DNA from: Clostridia bacterium
GTDB taxonomy: Bacteria > Bacillota_A > Clostridia > Christensenellales > Aristaeellaceae
Assembly: GCA_017517815.1 (NCBI GenBank)
Contig: JAFWYA010000033.1
Location: 62,001 to 126,000 of the forward strand
Direction: 5' to 3'
DNA length: 64,000 nt
Shown: piece by piece, positions 51,127 through 59,760 of the stretch
Layout: the number at the start of each line of letters is the position of its first letter
Position numbering within the stretch: the first letter of the stretch is position 1
Translations under genes and position numbers: made by a program
Notes under the pieces: generated by a model
The model's database searches: none
Seen by the model: the letters and a program-made list of their open reading frames with translations, nothing else
Told to the model about the DNA's origin: nothing

Positions 51127-52628
51127 AGCTTCGTCATCTCCTCAAGCTGTTCGGGGGTGATATCGTTGTATTCGTCCGGATCGTAGGAACGCTGCTCGTA
51201 CTGCTGTTCCACCACACGCTTTGCGGCAGGGGCAGCGGACTTTACGTCCTGCGGCTGGGAAATGCGGCGCGTGTGCGCGGCCAGTGCTTCTTCAACATTG
51301 GCAATGCTTTCATCGTGCCAGCCGGAAAGCAGTGCGTGCATGTACTGCATGGGTTTGGTCTTCCCGCGCGATAGCTGGGCCGCCAGTTCGATGAGCGCCT
51401 GAGGCATGCGCCATTCGCTCTGCCACTGCTTCAGATAACTGCGGTTGAGCAGCGTGCAGCCGCCCTGCGCAGAAGCGATCTTCATCAGGTCGCGGATTTG
51501 TGCGTTAAGAGCCTCCACCTCGGCCAGATAGGCGTTTGCGCCCTCCACGCTCACAATACCCTGCTTGGCCCAGGAATCCAGCAGTTTTGCTACATTGTCG
51601 ATGGTGTGAACCTTGCTGTGAGTGACCACCTCGCGCGCAGCCAGCATCACCAGCTCGTGACCGCCTTCGCGCGCCATGGCGTTGTACTGCAGGCGCAGCC
51701 CTTCATCGACCACCGCCATGGAAATACCAAGCGTCTGCAGGAATTCACGCACCTGCATGATCTCGTCCTGATTGTCCTGCAGCGTTTGCTGCACATGGCG
51801 GTCGGTAAGGGTTTTGGTGGTGCTGCGGCTGCGCAGGCCTTCCAGCACCTTGTCCAGATAGTTGAAATTGGGGTTGCTGATCTTGGTAAGCTCCTTGCAG
51901 GCTTCGCGGATGGCATCGGGGTTAAAGCCCCAGTCAATAGTCCACTTGCTGTAAAGATCCATTTCGTCATTGGAGGGGGAACGCTTGAGGCCCAGATGGG
52001 TCAGCACCTTGCGCGCGCCCTTTTTGGCGGCTGCGGAACGGTTGAAGTAAGCCTCTGCAGCCTCCACGGTAAAGGCCTTTTCCTCACACAGGTCGATGGC
52101 GACCTTTTCGGCCTCCTTGAAGCTGAACTTCACGCCGCGGGTAGCGATCATGTGCTGGATGAGCATCAGCACCACCTCGGCAGGCAATTTGTACTGCTCC
52201 ACCCATTCAAAGGCCAGCACCGTTTCGCCGCCGTGCAGCTTGCGTCGGTCGCCAAAGGCCGCATACACCGCCTGAGCAAAGGCTTCGTAATCGTCGTCGC
52301 GGGGCAGCTGCTCGCGCTGCAGGTGCACCATGGGCACGCTCATAAAACGGTAGCGCGGAGGCAGATCCTGAATGCGCTCCACCAGACGGCAGCGCTCCCA
52401 GTAGCGCAGGGCGCGTTCGATCTCATCACGATCCATGCCCAGCACCTGGCTCATGTCCTCCAGCTGATCAGTGCCGTCGGAAAATCCGCTGCGCGCCCAC
52501 ATCAGGCCGTAAAGATACACCTTCACATGTCCTTCCGGCGCGGCGGGCATAAATTCGCATAAAAAGGCGTTGGATACGGGCGTGGCATCCCACATCAGAC
52601 TCGCGCGGGCGGTTTCAAATGAAGACAT
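51123..52628 (-). CDS. DnaD-domain primosomal protein (DnaB/DnaD-like)
   Basis: The 501-residue protein has an N-terminal winged-helix region (about 30-120: QVLGMDRDEIERALRYWERCRLVE) and a DnaD C-terminal domain (about 215-275), with YSKWTIDWGFNPDAIREAC and SNPNFNYLDKVLEGL corresponding to the YxxxIxxxW motif region. A long C-terminal helical part follows. These proteins help remodel DNA and recruit the helicase loader; the next gene encodes that loader. The ATG at 52628 lies ten bases after AAAGGAG; the longer frame includes its promoter. Confidence 0.88.
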   Translation of the reverse strand: MSSFETARASLMWDATPVSNAFLCEFMPAAPEGHVKVYLYGLMWARSGFSDGTDQLEDMSQVLGMDRDEIERALRYWERCRLVERIQDLPPRYRFMSVPMVHLQREQLPRDDDYEAFAQAVYAAFGDRRKLHGGETVLAFEWVEQYKLPAEVVLMLIQHMIATRGVKFSFKEAEKVAIDLCEEKAFTVEAAEAYFNRSAAAKKGARKVLTHLGLKRSPSNDEMDLYSKWTIDWGFNPDAIREACKELTKISNPNFNYLDKVLEGLRSRSTTKTLTDRHVQQTLQDNQDEIMQVREFLQTLGISMAVVDEGLRLQYNAMAREGGHELVMLAAREVVTHSKVHTIDNVAKLLDSWAKQGIVSVEGANAYLAEVEALNAQIRDLMKIASAQGGCTLLNRSYLKQWQSEWRMPQALIELAAQLSRGKTKPMQYMHALLSGWHDESIANVEEALAAHTRRISQPQDVKSAAPAAKRVVEQQYEQRSYDPDEYNDITPEQLEEMTKL

Positions 52629-52667
52629 GCGTGCGGATTCTCCTTTCACCAAAGGGCAGTTATCATC

Positions 52668-52695
52668 AGTATACCACAGTTTTCTGCACTTGCAA
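52668..52695 (-). promoter_or_regulatory. Promoter of the DnaD-DnaI-ArsC-like operon
   Basis: On the minus strand TTGCAA (52695-52690), 16 bp, TATACT (52673-52668), about 40 bp before the DnaD-like ATG and back to back with the DUF3795 promoter. Confidence 0.6.
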
Positions 52696-52702
52696 AGCAC
52701 GG

Positions 52703-52731
52703 TTGACAGCGCCCCAAGGCCCTGTTATACT
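52703..52731 (+). promoter_or_regulatory. Promoter of the DUF3795-acetyltransferase unit
   Basis: TTGACA (52703-52708), 17 bp, TATACT (52726-52731), 37 bp before the DUF3795 ATG. Confidence 0.85.
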
Positions 52732-52768
52732 CGAAACAACGATCCGTTCCGAAAAGGAGTGAATATAC

Positions 52769-53032
52769 ATGGTAGAATCCCGCTGCGGTCTTTTGTGCAG
52801 TGAATGCAAGTGGCGCGAGATCATGAAATGCGAGGGCTGCCTGAAAATCAAGAAGCCCTACTGGGACAAAAAGTGCCCCATCAAAAACTGTGTGGAAGGC
52901 AAGGGCAAGGAACACTGCGGCCAGTGCGACCGCTTCCCCTGCAAGCAGCTTCATGAGTTCGCATTCGACCCCGCCACCAACAGCGAAGGAACCCGCATTG
53001 AACAGCTGACCGACTGGAAAAACGAAGGCTGA
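52769..53032 (+). CDS. DUF3795 cysteine-rich protein
   Basis: The 87-residue protein has nine cysteines in the DUF3795 pattern: CGLLCSECKW, MKCEGCLK, KKCPIKNC, and HCGQCDRFPCKQL. The spacing suggests zinc or iron-sulfur binding. The function of the family is not known. The ATG follows AAAAGGAG, and the stop is 16 bp before the acetyltransferase gene, so both share the promoter at 52703. Confidence 0.9.
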   Translation: MVESRCGLLCSECKWREIMKCEGCLKIKKPYWDKKCPIKNCVEGKGKEHCGQCDRFPCKQLHEFAFDPATNSEGTRIEQLTDWKNEG

Positions 53033-53048
53033 CCTTCAGGAGGAAAAT

Positions 53049-54197
53049 ATGATCAACGTGGAACGCCTGACGGAAAAAGATTACGATGAAGTGCTGCAGG
53101 TACTCAACCGCTCCTTCACCACCCCTACGCATATTGCGGATTTTGAAAAGCATTTGCCCATCATGTGGTCGCGCGAGCACGACTACATGCAAAAGCACTT
53201 TGGCGTGCGCGAGGACGGCAAGCTGATTGCAGTCATCGGCGTATATGCGCTGCCGGTGAACATTGCCGGGCATGAGCTGGTGTTTTCCACCGTGGGCAAT
53301 GTGGGCACGCTGCAGGAGGCGCGCGGCAAGGGCTGCATGAAGGCCATGATGGACGCCGCTATGCAGGAACTGGAGCGCATCGGCGCGGATGCATCGCGTC
53401 TGGGCGGCCTGCGTTCCCGCTACAACCGTTTCGGCTATGACCATGCCGGCGCGACCTATCATTTTGAACTCACGCGCCGTAACGTGGACGAAAATCCGGC
53501 GGCGGAGGTATATACTTTCCGCGAGATCACACAGGATGATCATGACGGCGTTGCCTTTGCGCGCAGCTGCCAGCAGCGCAGCGGTATTTATGCGCTGCGT
53601 CAGACGCACCTTGATTTCTACATGAGCATGCGCGCATGGGAACATAAGCCCTATCTGGCCATGAATGCCAAGGGCGAACCCGTGGGTTATGTGTGCGCCG
53701 CCGCGGATGGAAAGGCCATCGCCGAACAGGGCGCAAAGGAAGGCGTTTCTGCGGTGGACGTGCTGGCCTCGTGGCTGCTGCATGCGGATGTGCCGCAGGT
53801 GCGCTTCCAGCTTTCTCCCACAGATGAAGCGATGCAGGCTGCATTTGCCATCTGTGAGGAATGGAACGTGGAGCCTGCCAGCATGTTCAAGATTATCCAC
53901 TGGGACCGCGTGACCGAAGCGCTGCTTGATCTGGCCTGCATGAAGCGCAGACTGCCCGAAGGCATGGCAACCGTTGCTGTCAAGGGATGGGGCACGCTGG
54001 AAATGACCGTCAAGGATCAGAAAGCCAGTGTACGCCGCACCGACGCGCCTGCTGAGATCACCCTTGACCACCGCAGTGCAACGCAGTTTTTGTTCGGACC
54101 GATCATCCCGTCGGCGCTGGCGTGCATCCCGCAGAATTCTCTGCTGAATGCATGGCTGCCGCTGCCGCTTTCATGGAACGGTCAGGACCGTGTGTAA
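53049..54197 (+). CDS. Eis-like GNAT acetyltransferase
   Basis: The 382-residue protein has two GNAT-type halves, the first with the acetyl-CoA site VGTLQEARGKGCMKAMM, and a C-terminal part (about 280-382) like the sterol-carrier-type domain of Eis (KGWGTLEMTVKDQ, ATQFLFGP). Eis enzymes form hexamers and acetylate amines including aminoglycosides, but the native substrate here is open. The ATG follows CAGGAGG. It is the second gene after DUF3795 and is closed by a terminator. Confidence 0.85.
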   Translation: MINVERLTEKDYDEVLQVLNRSFTTPTHIADFEKHLPIMWSREHDYMQKHFGVREDGKLIAVIGVYALPVNIAGHELVFSTVGNVGTLQEARGKGCMKAMMDAAMQELERIGADASRLGGLRSRYNRFGYDHAGATYHFELTRRNVDENPAAEVYTFREITQDDHDGVAFARSCQQRSGIYALRQTHLDFYMSMRAWEHKPYLAMNAKGEPVGYVCAAADGKAIAEQGAKEGVSAVDVLASWLLHADVPQVRFQLSPTDEAMQAAFAICEEWNVEPASMFKIIHWDRVTEALLDLACMKRRLPEGMATVAVKGWGTLEMTVKDQKASVRRTDAPAEITLDHRSATQFLFGPIIPSALACIPQNSLLNAWLPLPLSWNGQDRV

Positions 54198-54201
54198 ATG
54201 A

Positions 54202-54232
54202 GAAAGAGAAGCCGAAAGGCTTCTCTTTTTGC
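54202..54232 (+). terminator. Intrinsic terminator
   Basis: AGAGAAGCC-GAAA-GGCTTCTCT with a T-run lies between the converging acetyltransferase and aldehyde dehydrogenase genes. Confidence 0.9.
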
Positions 54233-54235
54233 ATG

Positions 54236-55606
54236 TTACAGCAGCTTTTTAAGCAGCTTCATTTTGGACTCGCTGTAGGGCGCGTAGCGCAGGGGAACGT
54301 CTGGTTTGGCAAAGCGTTTAAGAATGCTCTTCCGGTGAGAGAAAGCATCAAAGCTGAACTTGCCGTGATAGCCGCCCATGCCGCTTTCACCCACACCGCC
54401 GAAAGGCATATGGCTGGTGGCCAGGTGCAGCACCACGTCATTGACACATCCGCCGCCAAAGCTGATCTCGCCAAGCACCTTTTTCTCGACGTCTTTGCTG
54501 CGTGTAAACAGATACAGCGCCAGTGGTTTGGGGCGGCTGCGAATCTGCGAAATGGCGTCGTCCAGCTTGGTATAGGTCAGAATAGGCAGCAGAGGGCCGA
54601 AGATCTCCTCCTGCATGACGGGATCATCCTGCCGCACGTCTGTGAGAATGGTGGGCGCGATGCGGCGTTGGGCCATATCGATCTGTCCGCCATGACTGAT
54701 GACGCCGCTTTGCAGAAGCCCCACCAGACGGTCGAAATGATGCTGGTTGATGATTTTGGGCAGGTCGGGGTTGGCCAGCGGCGCGCTGGTGTACATGGCG
54801 CGGATCTCGCGGATGAGCGCATCCACCAGCTGCGTTTCGCGGCTGTGATGCACCAGCACATAGTCGGGCGCTACGCAAGTTTGCCCGGCGTTTAAGCACT
54901 TGCCCCATGCGATGCGCCTGGCGGCAAGATCAATGTCGGCTGTTTCGTCCACGATGACCGGACTTTTGCCGCCCAGCTCAAGGCTGACAGGCGTAAGGTG
55001 CGCAGCGGCTTTTTCCATCACCAGCCTGCCCACCGACGGGCTGCCGGTAAAGAAGATGAAATCAAACGCCTGCTCCAGCAGCCCGGCATTTTCCCTGCGT
55101 CCGCCCTCAACCACCGCAATATAGGCCGGATCAAACAGCTCGTCCGCCATGCGTTTGATCAGCGCAGAAGTGGCGGCGGAATAGGCAGAAGGCTTGACCA
55201 CGGCGCAGTTGCCCGCACAGATGGCGCCGATGAGCGGTGCGACGGTCAGCTGGAAGGGGTAGTTCCACGGCGACATGATCAGCGTTACGCCGTAGGGTTC
55301 GCTGAGAATACGGCATGCGCCGGGAAACTGGCCGATGGCCGTGGGTACGCGCCGGGGCTTCATCCAGCCCTTCAGGTGATGCATGGCGTCCTTCAGTTCC
55401 TGTTTGACGATGGCAACTTCGGTCAGGTAGCCTTCGTAGGCGCATTTCCCCAGGTCCTGCGTAAGAGCCTGTAAAATATCGCTCTCATTCCGGTTGATCC
55501 ATTCGGCCAGCTTTCTGAGGTTTTCCATGCGGTATGCATAGGGCTTGGTGGCTTCGGTCAGGAAAAACGCGCGCTGAGAGGCCACAAGCATTGTGAAATC
55601 ATCCAT
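54236..55606 (-). CDS. NAD(P)-dependent aldehyde dehydrogenase, class 3 type
   Basis: The ATG at 55606 (AAAGGAGG seven bases upstream) gives 456 residues, the size of class 3 enzymes. Landmarks: MSPWNYPFQL, KPSAYSAA (cofactor Lys), FTGSPSVGR, SLELGGKSPVIVD with E210, GQTCVAPDY with catalytic C244, and EEIFGPLLPIL. The C-terminal tail YAPYSESKMKLLKKLL is that of fatty-aldehyde-type members. It oxidises medium- or long-chain aldehydes to acids. It is transcribed alone, divergently from the CNNM leader. Confidence 0.94.
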   Translation of the reverse strand: MDDFTMLVASQRAFFLTEATKPYAYRMENLRKLAEWINRNESDILQALTQDLGKCAYEGYLTEVAIVKQELKDAMHHLKGWMKPRRVPTAIGQFPGACRILSEPYGVTLIMSPWNYPFQLTVAPLIGAICAGNCAVVKPSAYSAATSALIKRMADELFDPAYIAVVEGGRRENAGLLEQAFDFIFFTGSPSVGRLVMEKAAAHLTPVSLELGGKSPVIVDETADIDLAARRIAWGKCLNAGQTCVAPDYVLVHHSRETQLVDALIREIRAMYTSAPLANPDLPKIINQHHFDRLVGLLQSGVISHGGQIDMAQRRIAPTILTDVRQDDPVMQEEIFGPLLPILTYTKLDDAISQIRSRPKPLALYLFTRSKDVEKKVLGEISFGGGCVNDVVLHLATSHMPFGGVGESGMGGYHGKFSFDAFSHRKSILKRFAKPDVPLRYAPYSESKMKLLKKLL

Positions 55607-55668
55607 GATCACTCCTCCTTTGTGCAAATATTGTAGCAGGCTTTGCGGATGCTTGCAAGGCGGGATAT

Positions 55669-55697
55669 TTGACAATCTTTTGCGTATATGGTACACT
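55669..55697 (+). promoter_or_regulatory. Promoter of the CNNM leader transcript
   Basis: TTGACA (55669-55674), 17 bp, TACACT (55692-55697). It places the transcript start about 240 bases before the CNNM ATG, leaving a long leader. Confidence 0.82.
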
Positions 55698-55721
55698 GAC
55701 AGCATCCCATTTGGATAGTAA

Positions 55722-55913
55722 GGAGTGTGATCTCGCCGTGGACGGCGATCCGGCCAGTCTGAAGCCCCCGTTATGCACGGGTGAGGCAGGCTTTGTGTAC
55801 ACTCCGGCGGTAGGCGGTCAGATGCGTGACCGTCTGTTTGTGTTTCAAAAAAAGCGCATCCATACAATCGTCATCAGCCCGCCCGACCGTGTAATGTGGC
55901 AACGGGCTTTTTG
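55722..55913 (+). promoter_or_regulatory. Structured leader RNA with terminator; candidate riboswitch of unassigned class
   Basis: This fills most of a 340-bp gene-free stretch. A closing stem GGAGTGT (55722-55728) / ACACTCC (55799-55805) encloses two arms: TCGCCG-TGGA-CGGCGA (55733-55748), and AAGCC/GGCTT (55762-55766/55789-55793) stacked on CCCGT-TATGC-ACGGG (55767-55781). A further hairpin CGGTCA/TGACCG and an intrinsic terminator AGCCCG/CGGGCT plus T-run (55876-55912) precede the AAGGAGG of the CNNM gene. The form is that of a metabolite- or ion-sensing attenuator. It does not match the M-box or manganese riboswitch consensus as I know them. Confidence 0.6.
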
Positions 55914-55946
55914 ACGTTGGTACTTTTTAAGGAGGAACCCTAACCC

Positions 55947-57194
55947 ATGTCTGGTCAGCAAATCACTTGGCAGATCGTTTCCATGCTGGTACTGGTTGCC
56001 CTGTCGGCCTTCTTCTCTGCTACGGAAACCGCTTTTTCCACCCTCAACCGCACAAGGCTCAAAAACATGGCCGAGCATGGCGACAGGCGCGCTGCCGCTG
56101 CGCTGGCGCTTGCTGAAAACTATGACGAGCTGCTTTCCACCATTCTAGTGGGCAACAATATCGTTAACATCGCCTTGTCCTCCATTGCCACGCTGTTTTT
56201 TGTCAGCCTCATCGGCAACGGCGGCGCAGGCCTGTCCACCGCCATCATTACCATTGTGGTATTGATTTTTGGTGAAATTTCGCCCAAGAGCATCGCCAAG
56301 GAAATGCCTGAAACGCTGGCCATGGCTGTAACGCCCTATATCCGCCTGTGCCTGAAGGTGCTCAAGCCCATCAACTGGCTGTTTAGTCAGTGGAAGAATG
56401 TGCTGCGCCGCATCTTTAACTTTAAGGAAGAGCAGGGCCTGACCACCGATGAACTGATGACCATGGTGGAAGAGGCTGAGCAGGAAGGCGGCATGGACGC
56501 CGACGAGACGGAACTGCTCAAGAGCGCCATCGAATTCCACGACCTGGACGTGGGCGATATTCTCACGCCCCGTGTGAAGGTGGAGGGTGTGCCGCTGGAC
56601 GCTACCGTGACCGAGGCTGCCGACCAGTTCGAACAGGCCGGCTACAGCCGTCTGCCCGTATATGAGGAAACGCTGGATCACATTGTGGGCATCGTGCACC
56701 AGAAGGACTTTTACAACCGCGTGCGCAAGGGCGGCGACTTCAGCCTGAGCGAGATCATGAAAAAGGCCGTTTATGTGCCCACTGGCGCTAAAATCAGCGA
56801 CACGCTGAAGCTGCTGCAGAAGACCCAGAGCCAGATGGCCGTGGTTGCCGACGAATACGGCGGCACCGAGGGCATCGTGACCATGGAGGACATTCTGGAA
56901 GAGCTGGTCGGCGAAATCTGGGACGAGCACGACGAGGTGGAAGAGCCCTTCCGCATGTCTGAAAACGGCAAGAGCTGCCATGTGCTGGGCTCTGCTGACC
57001 CGGAAGAAATGTTTGAAAAGCTGGGTATCGAGGATGAAACCGAGGCCAGTACCGTAAGCGGCTGGGTGATGGAAAAGACCGAAAAGATTCCCCAGTCCGG
57101 CGATACTTTTGACTGCGGCGGATGGCATGCCGTGGTGCTGAAGGCGGATGAACGCCATGTGCAGGAGCTCCAGCTGACACAGATCGAAGCTTGA
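55947..57194 (+). CDS. CNNM/CorC-HlyC family ion transporter
   Basis: The 415-residue protein has an N-terminal DUF21/CNNM domain with three to four helices ([46 protein letters not shown]), a paired CBS module (about 195-330: [14 protein letters not shown] and [29 protein letters not shown]) and a C-terminal CorC_HlyC domain. Bacterial CNNM proteins export or exchange magnesium with sodium, the CBS pair binding Mg-ATP. The structured leader with a terminator suggests control by an ion or nucleotide. It is followed by argH after 18 bp. Confidence 0.92.
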   Translation: MSGQQITWQIVSMLVLVALSAFFSATETAFSTLNRTRLKNMAEHGDRRAAAALALAENYDELLSTILVGNNIVNIALSSIATLFFVSLIGNGGAGLSTAIITIVVLIFGEISPKSIAKEMPETLAMAVTPYIRLCLKVLKPINWLFSQWKNVLRRIFNFKEEQGLTTDELMTMVEEAEQEGGMDADETELLKSAIEFHDLDVGDILTPRVKVEGVPLDATVTEAADQFEQAGYSRLPVYEETLDHIVGIVHQKDFYNRVRKGGDFSLSEIMKKAVYVPTGAKISDTLKLLQKTQSQMAVVADEYGGTEGIVTMEDILEELVGEIWDEHDEVEEPFRMSENGKSCHVLGSADPEEMFEKLGIEDETEASTVSGWVMEKTEKIPQSGDTFDCGGWHAVVLKADERHVQELQLTQIEA

Positions 57195-57212
57195 CGAAAG
57201 AAGGAAACCGAT

Positions 57213-58610
57213 ATGGCCAAACTCTGGGCAGGGCGTTTTGAAAAGCCTACCAATGCGCTTCTGGACGACTTTCAGTCCTCCATCCCCTTTGACCAGCGCA
57301 TGCTGGACTGCGATGTGACCGGCTCCATCGCACATGCCACGATGCTTGGCGAACAGGGTATTATTTCCAAAGAGGACAGCGAGCTCATCGTGAAGGGCCT
57401 CACTGAAATTCTGGATGAATACCGTGCAGGTAAACTGGTCATCGACATGGGCGCTGAAGATGTGCACATGTTTGTGGAGGCGCTTTTGACCGAGCGCATC
57501 GGCGACGCTGGCAAGCGTCTGCATACCGGCCGCAGCCGCAACGATCAGGTGGCGCTGGATGTGCGCATGTACGCACGTCAGGCCTGCACCAATGTGCGCG
57601 CGCTGCTTTTGAAGCTGCTGGACGTGATTGTCGATTTGTCTGAAAAGCATACCGATACCATCATGGCGGGCTATACCCACCTGCAGAAGGCGCAGCCCAT
57701 CACGCTGGCCTTCCACCTGATGGCCTATGCGCAGATGTTTATGCGCGACGTCAAGCGCTTTGAAAACGCCTATGAAGAGGCCGACGTCATGCCTCTGGGC
57801 TCCGGCGCGCTGGCCGGCACCACCTATCCGCTCAACCGCGAGCGCGTGGCGGAACTGCTGGGCTTTTCCGAAGTGACGGACAATGCGCTGGACGGCGTCA
57901 GCGACCGTGACTTCCTCATCAGCTTTCTGGCTGCTGCCTCCACCTGCATGATGCACCTCAGCCGCTTCTGTGAAGAACTCATTCTGTGGAGCACCAATGA
58001 GTTCGGCACTGCTGTGATGGACGATGGCTTTGCTACCGGCTCCAGCATCATGCCGCAGAAGAAGAACCCCGACGCCTGCGAACTCACCCGCGGCAAAACC
58101 GGCCGTGTCTACGGCGACCTGATGGCGCTTTTGACCGTGATGAAGGGCCTGCCCCTTGCTTACAACAAGGACATGCAGGAAGATAAGGAAGCCTTCTTCG
58201 ATGCGTACGACACGCTGATGAAGTGCCTGCCCACCTTTACCGAAATGCTGCGCACCACCTCCTTCCGCAAGGAAGAGATGTATGCAAGCGCTGGGCTGGG
58301 CTTCACCAATGCCACTGACCTTGCAGACTATCTGGTGGGCAAGAATCTGCCCTTCCGCGACGCGCACCATGTCAGCGGCTCGCTGGTGGGCAAGTGCGTG
58401 CGCGAAAACCGTGCCCTGACGGATTTGAGCCTCGAGGAGCTGCGCGCTGCGCATCCTGCTTTTGACGAGGATGTGTATCAGGCTATCTCGCTGGAGGCGT
58501 GTGTGGAGCGCCGCAGCCTGCGCGGCGGCCCCGCGCCCTCTGCCGTGAAAGACTCCATCGCCCGTGCAAAGGCCTGGCGCAGGGAACACCTGCTGGGTGA
58601 AGAAGCGTGA
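57213..58610 (+). CDS. argH: Argininosuccinate lyase
   Basis: The 465-residue protein shows the N-terminal [12 protein letters not shown], the [13 protein letters not shown] block, [12 protein letters not shown] and the fumarase-superfamily signature [14 protein letters not shown]. It splits argininosuccinate into arginine and fumarate. argG and other arginine genes are not adjacent. The ATG follows AGAAGGAAA. Its stop overlaps the next start (GTGA), so the CNNM, argH and acyltransferase genes form one unit and would share the leader control. Confidence 0.97.
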   Translation: MAKLWAGRFEKPTNALLDDFQSSIPFDQRMLDCDVTGSIAHATMLGEQGIISKEDSELIVKGLTEILDEYRAGKLVIDMGAEDVHMFVEALLTERIGDAGKRLHTGRSRNDQVALDVRMYARQACTNVRALLLKLLDVIVDLSEKHTDTIMAGYTHLQKAQPITLAFHLMAYAQMFMRDVKRFENAYEEADVMPLGSGALAGTTYPLNRERVAELLGFSEVTDNALDGVSDRDFLISFLAAASTCMMHLSRFCEELILWSTNEFGTAVMDDGFATGSSIMPQKKNPDACELTRGKTGRVYGDLMALLTVMKGLPLAYNKDMQEDKEAFFDAYDTLMKCLPTFTEMLRTTSFRKEEMYASAGLGFTNATDLADYLVGKNLPFRDAHHVSGSLVGKCVRENRALTDLSLEELRAAHPAFDEDVYQAISLEACVERRSLRGGPAPSAVKDSIARAKAWRREHLLGEEA

Positions 58611-59650
58611 GCGGCCGCAGGCGCGAAGGCTGGCTGGATGCGCTGCGCTTTATGGCGGCGTTTCTGGTGATTGTCAACCATACCAACAGCCATGTGTTTC
58701 AGGCGGCGACGCCCCAGCAGGCAACATGGTGGCTGTCTGTGGTGTGGTATTACGTGAGCAAACTGGCCGTACCGGTGTTTGTGCTGGTGTCCGGCGCGTG
58801 TCTGCTGGACAGGCAGGACAGCCTGCGCAGATCGCTGGGCCGGTTTGGACGCATGCTTGCGGCACTGCTGGTATTTTCCTACGCGTATTACCTGTATGAC
58901 GCGTGGGTGTTCTGGGGACTGTGGCCCCGCATGGCCAACATTGGTGCATTTTTGCAGCTGGTGTGGACGCAGCAGATCACCGATGGCTTCTGGTACCTGT
59001 ACTTCTACATGGGACTTATGCTGATGCTGCCGCTTCTGCAGCGCATGAGCAGCGCGATGGGGGAGCGTGAGCAGCTCTACCTGATGGGCCTGTGCTTCGC
59101 CCTGGGCGCGGCATGGCCGCTGGCAGCGCACTATGTGCCGGTGCTGGCGCTGCCGCAGCATTTCCATGTGCCGCTGTTTACTGGCTACATCGGCCTGCTT
59201 TTTGCAGGCAGGTGGGTGCGTGAACGCTTTGTTCCCACCCGTGCGCGTCTGCTTGGCGCAGCTGCTGCGCTGGTGCTGTGCATTGCAGCAAGCGTGGCGC
59301 TGACCCGCATCGAGTTTGACCGCGTTGCGCCCGGAGCCAAGTACTGGTTTATGGACGAACGCATGCAGCCCTCGCTGTTTACCATCATTGGTGCAATCGC
59401 CGTGATGATGCTGGCGAAAGGGCTTGCGAAGGAGCGCCGGTGTTGGGCACAGCTGGGCGGATGCGCATTCGGCATTTATCTGGTGCAGGACCTTTTGATC
59501 GCCGAAACCAAGGAAAGACTGTTCATGCCGCTGTGCGGCGTGATGAACGACTTTGCTGCCGTCCTTCTGTGGGAAGCGCTGGTGTTTGCCGTTGCGCTGG
59601 GCGCGGCATGGGTGATGAGGCGCATACCGCTCATCAAAAAAATTGTATAA
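58607..59650 (+). CDS. Acyltransferase family 3 membrane protein
   Basis: The 347-residue protein from GTG at 58607 has about ten membrane helices. Motifs match acyltransferase family 3 (OafA-like, without the SGNH tail): REGWLDALRFMAAFLVIVNH with the catalytic-type His after the first helix, and VPVFVLVSGACLLDRQ. The family O-acetylates surface sugars, or in some branches acts on amino or lipid groups. The start overlaps the argH stop, and its ribosome site is weak, consistent with coupling. Confidence 0.87.
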   Translation: MSGRRREGWLDALRFMAAFLVIVNHTNSHVFQAATPQQATWWLSVVWYYVSKLAVPVFVLVSGACLLDRQDSLRRSLGRFGRMLAALLVFSYAYYLYDAWVFWGLWPRMANIGAFLQLVWTQQITDGFWYLYFYMGLMLMLPLLQRMSSAMGEREQLYLMGLCFALGAAWPLAAHYVPVLALPQHFHVPLFTGYIGLLFAGRWVRERFVPTRARLLGAAAALVLCIAASVALTRIEFDRVAPGAKYWFMDERMQPSLFTIIGAIAVMMLAKGLAKERRCWAQLGGCAFGIYLVQDLLIAETKERLFMPLCGVMNDFAAVLLWEALVFAVALGAAWVMRRIPLIKKIV

Positions 59651-59661
59651 AAGCATCCTTC

Positions 59662-59694
59662 AACAGCCTGTGCTGTAACGCACAGGCTGTTTTT
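59662..59694 (+). terminator. Intrinsic terminator of the CNNM-argH-acyltransferase unit
   Basis: AACAGCCTGTGC / GCACAGGCTGTT with a six-base loop and TTTT. Confidence 0.93.
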
Positions 59695-59702
59695 CTGTGC
59701 GA

Positions 59703-59731
59703 TTGACGCACTTTGTCCGCGATGATACAAT
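59703..59731 (+). promoter_or_regulatory. Promoter of the SGNH hydrolase gene
   Basis: TTGACG (59703-59708), 17 bp, TACAAT (59726-59731), 29 bp before the GTG start. Confidence 0.82.
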
Positions 59732-59760
59732 AGGATAAATCCTCGAAAGGAGACGGAACT

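Noticed and set aside
55722..55913. M-box, manganese (yybP-ykoY), cobalamin or c-di-GMP riboswitch identity for the CNNM leader
   Set aside because: Short matches such as GGTGAGGC or GATCCGG were seen, but the full conserved cores of these classes could not be laid on the sequence.
55669..55914. 81-codon ORF in the CNNM leader
   Set aside because: It begins in the -35 box, has no ribosome site and covers the structured RNA and terminator.
56145..58589. 814-residue minus-strand frame over the CNNM and argH genes
   Set aside because: Shadow of two well-conserved genes; composition (His/Gln-rich) is typical of antisense translation.
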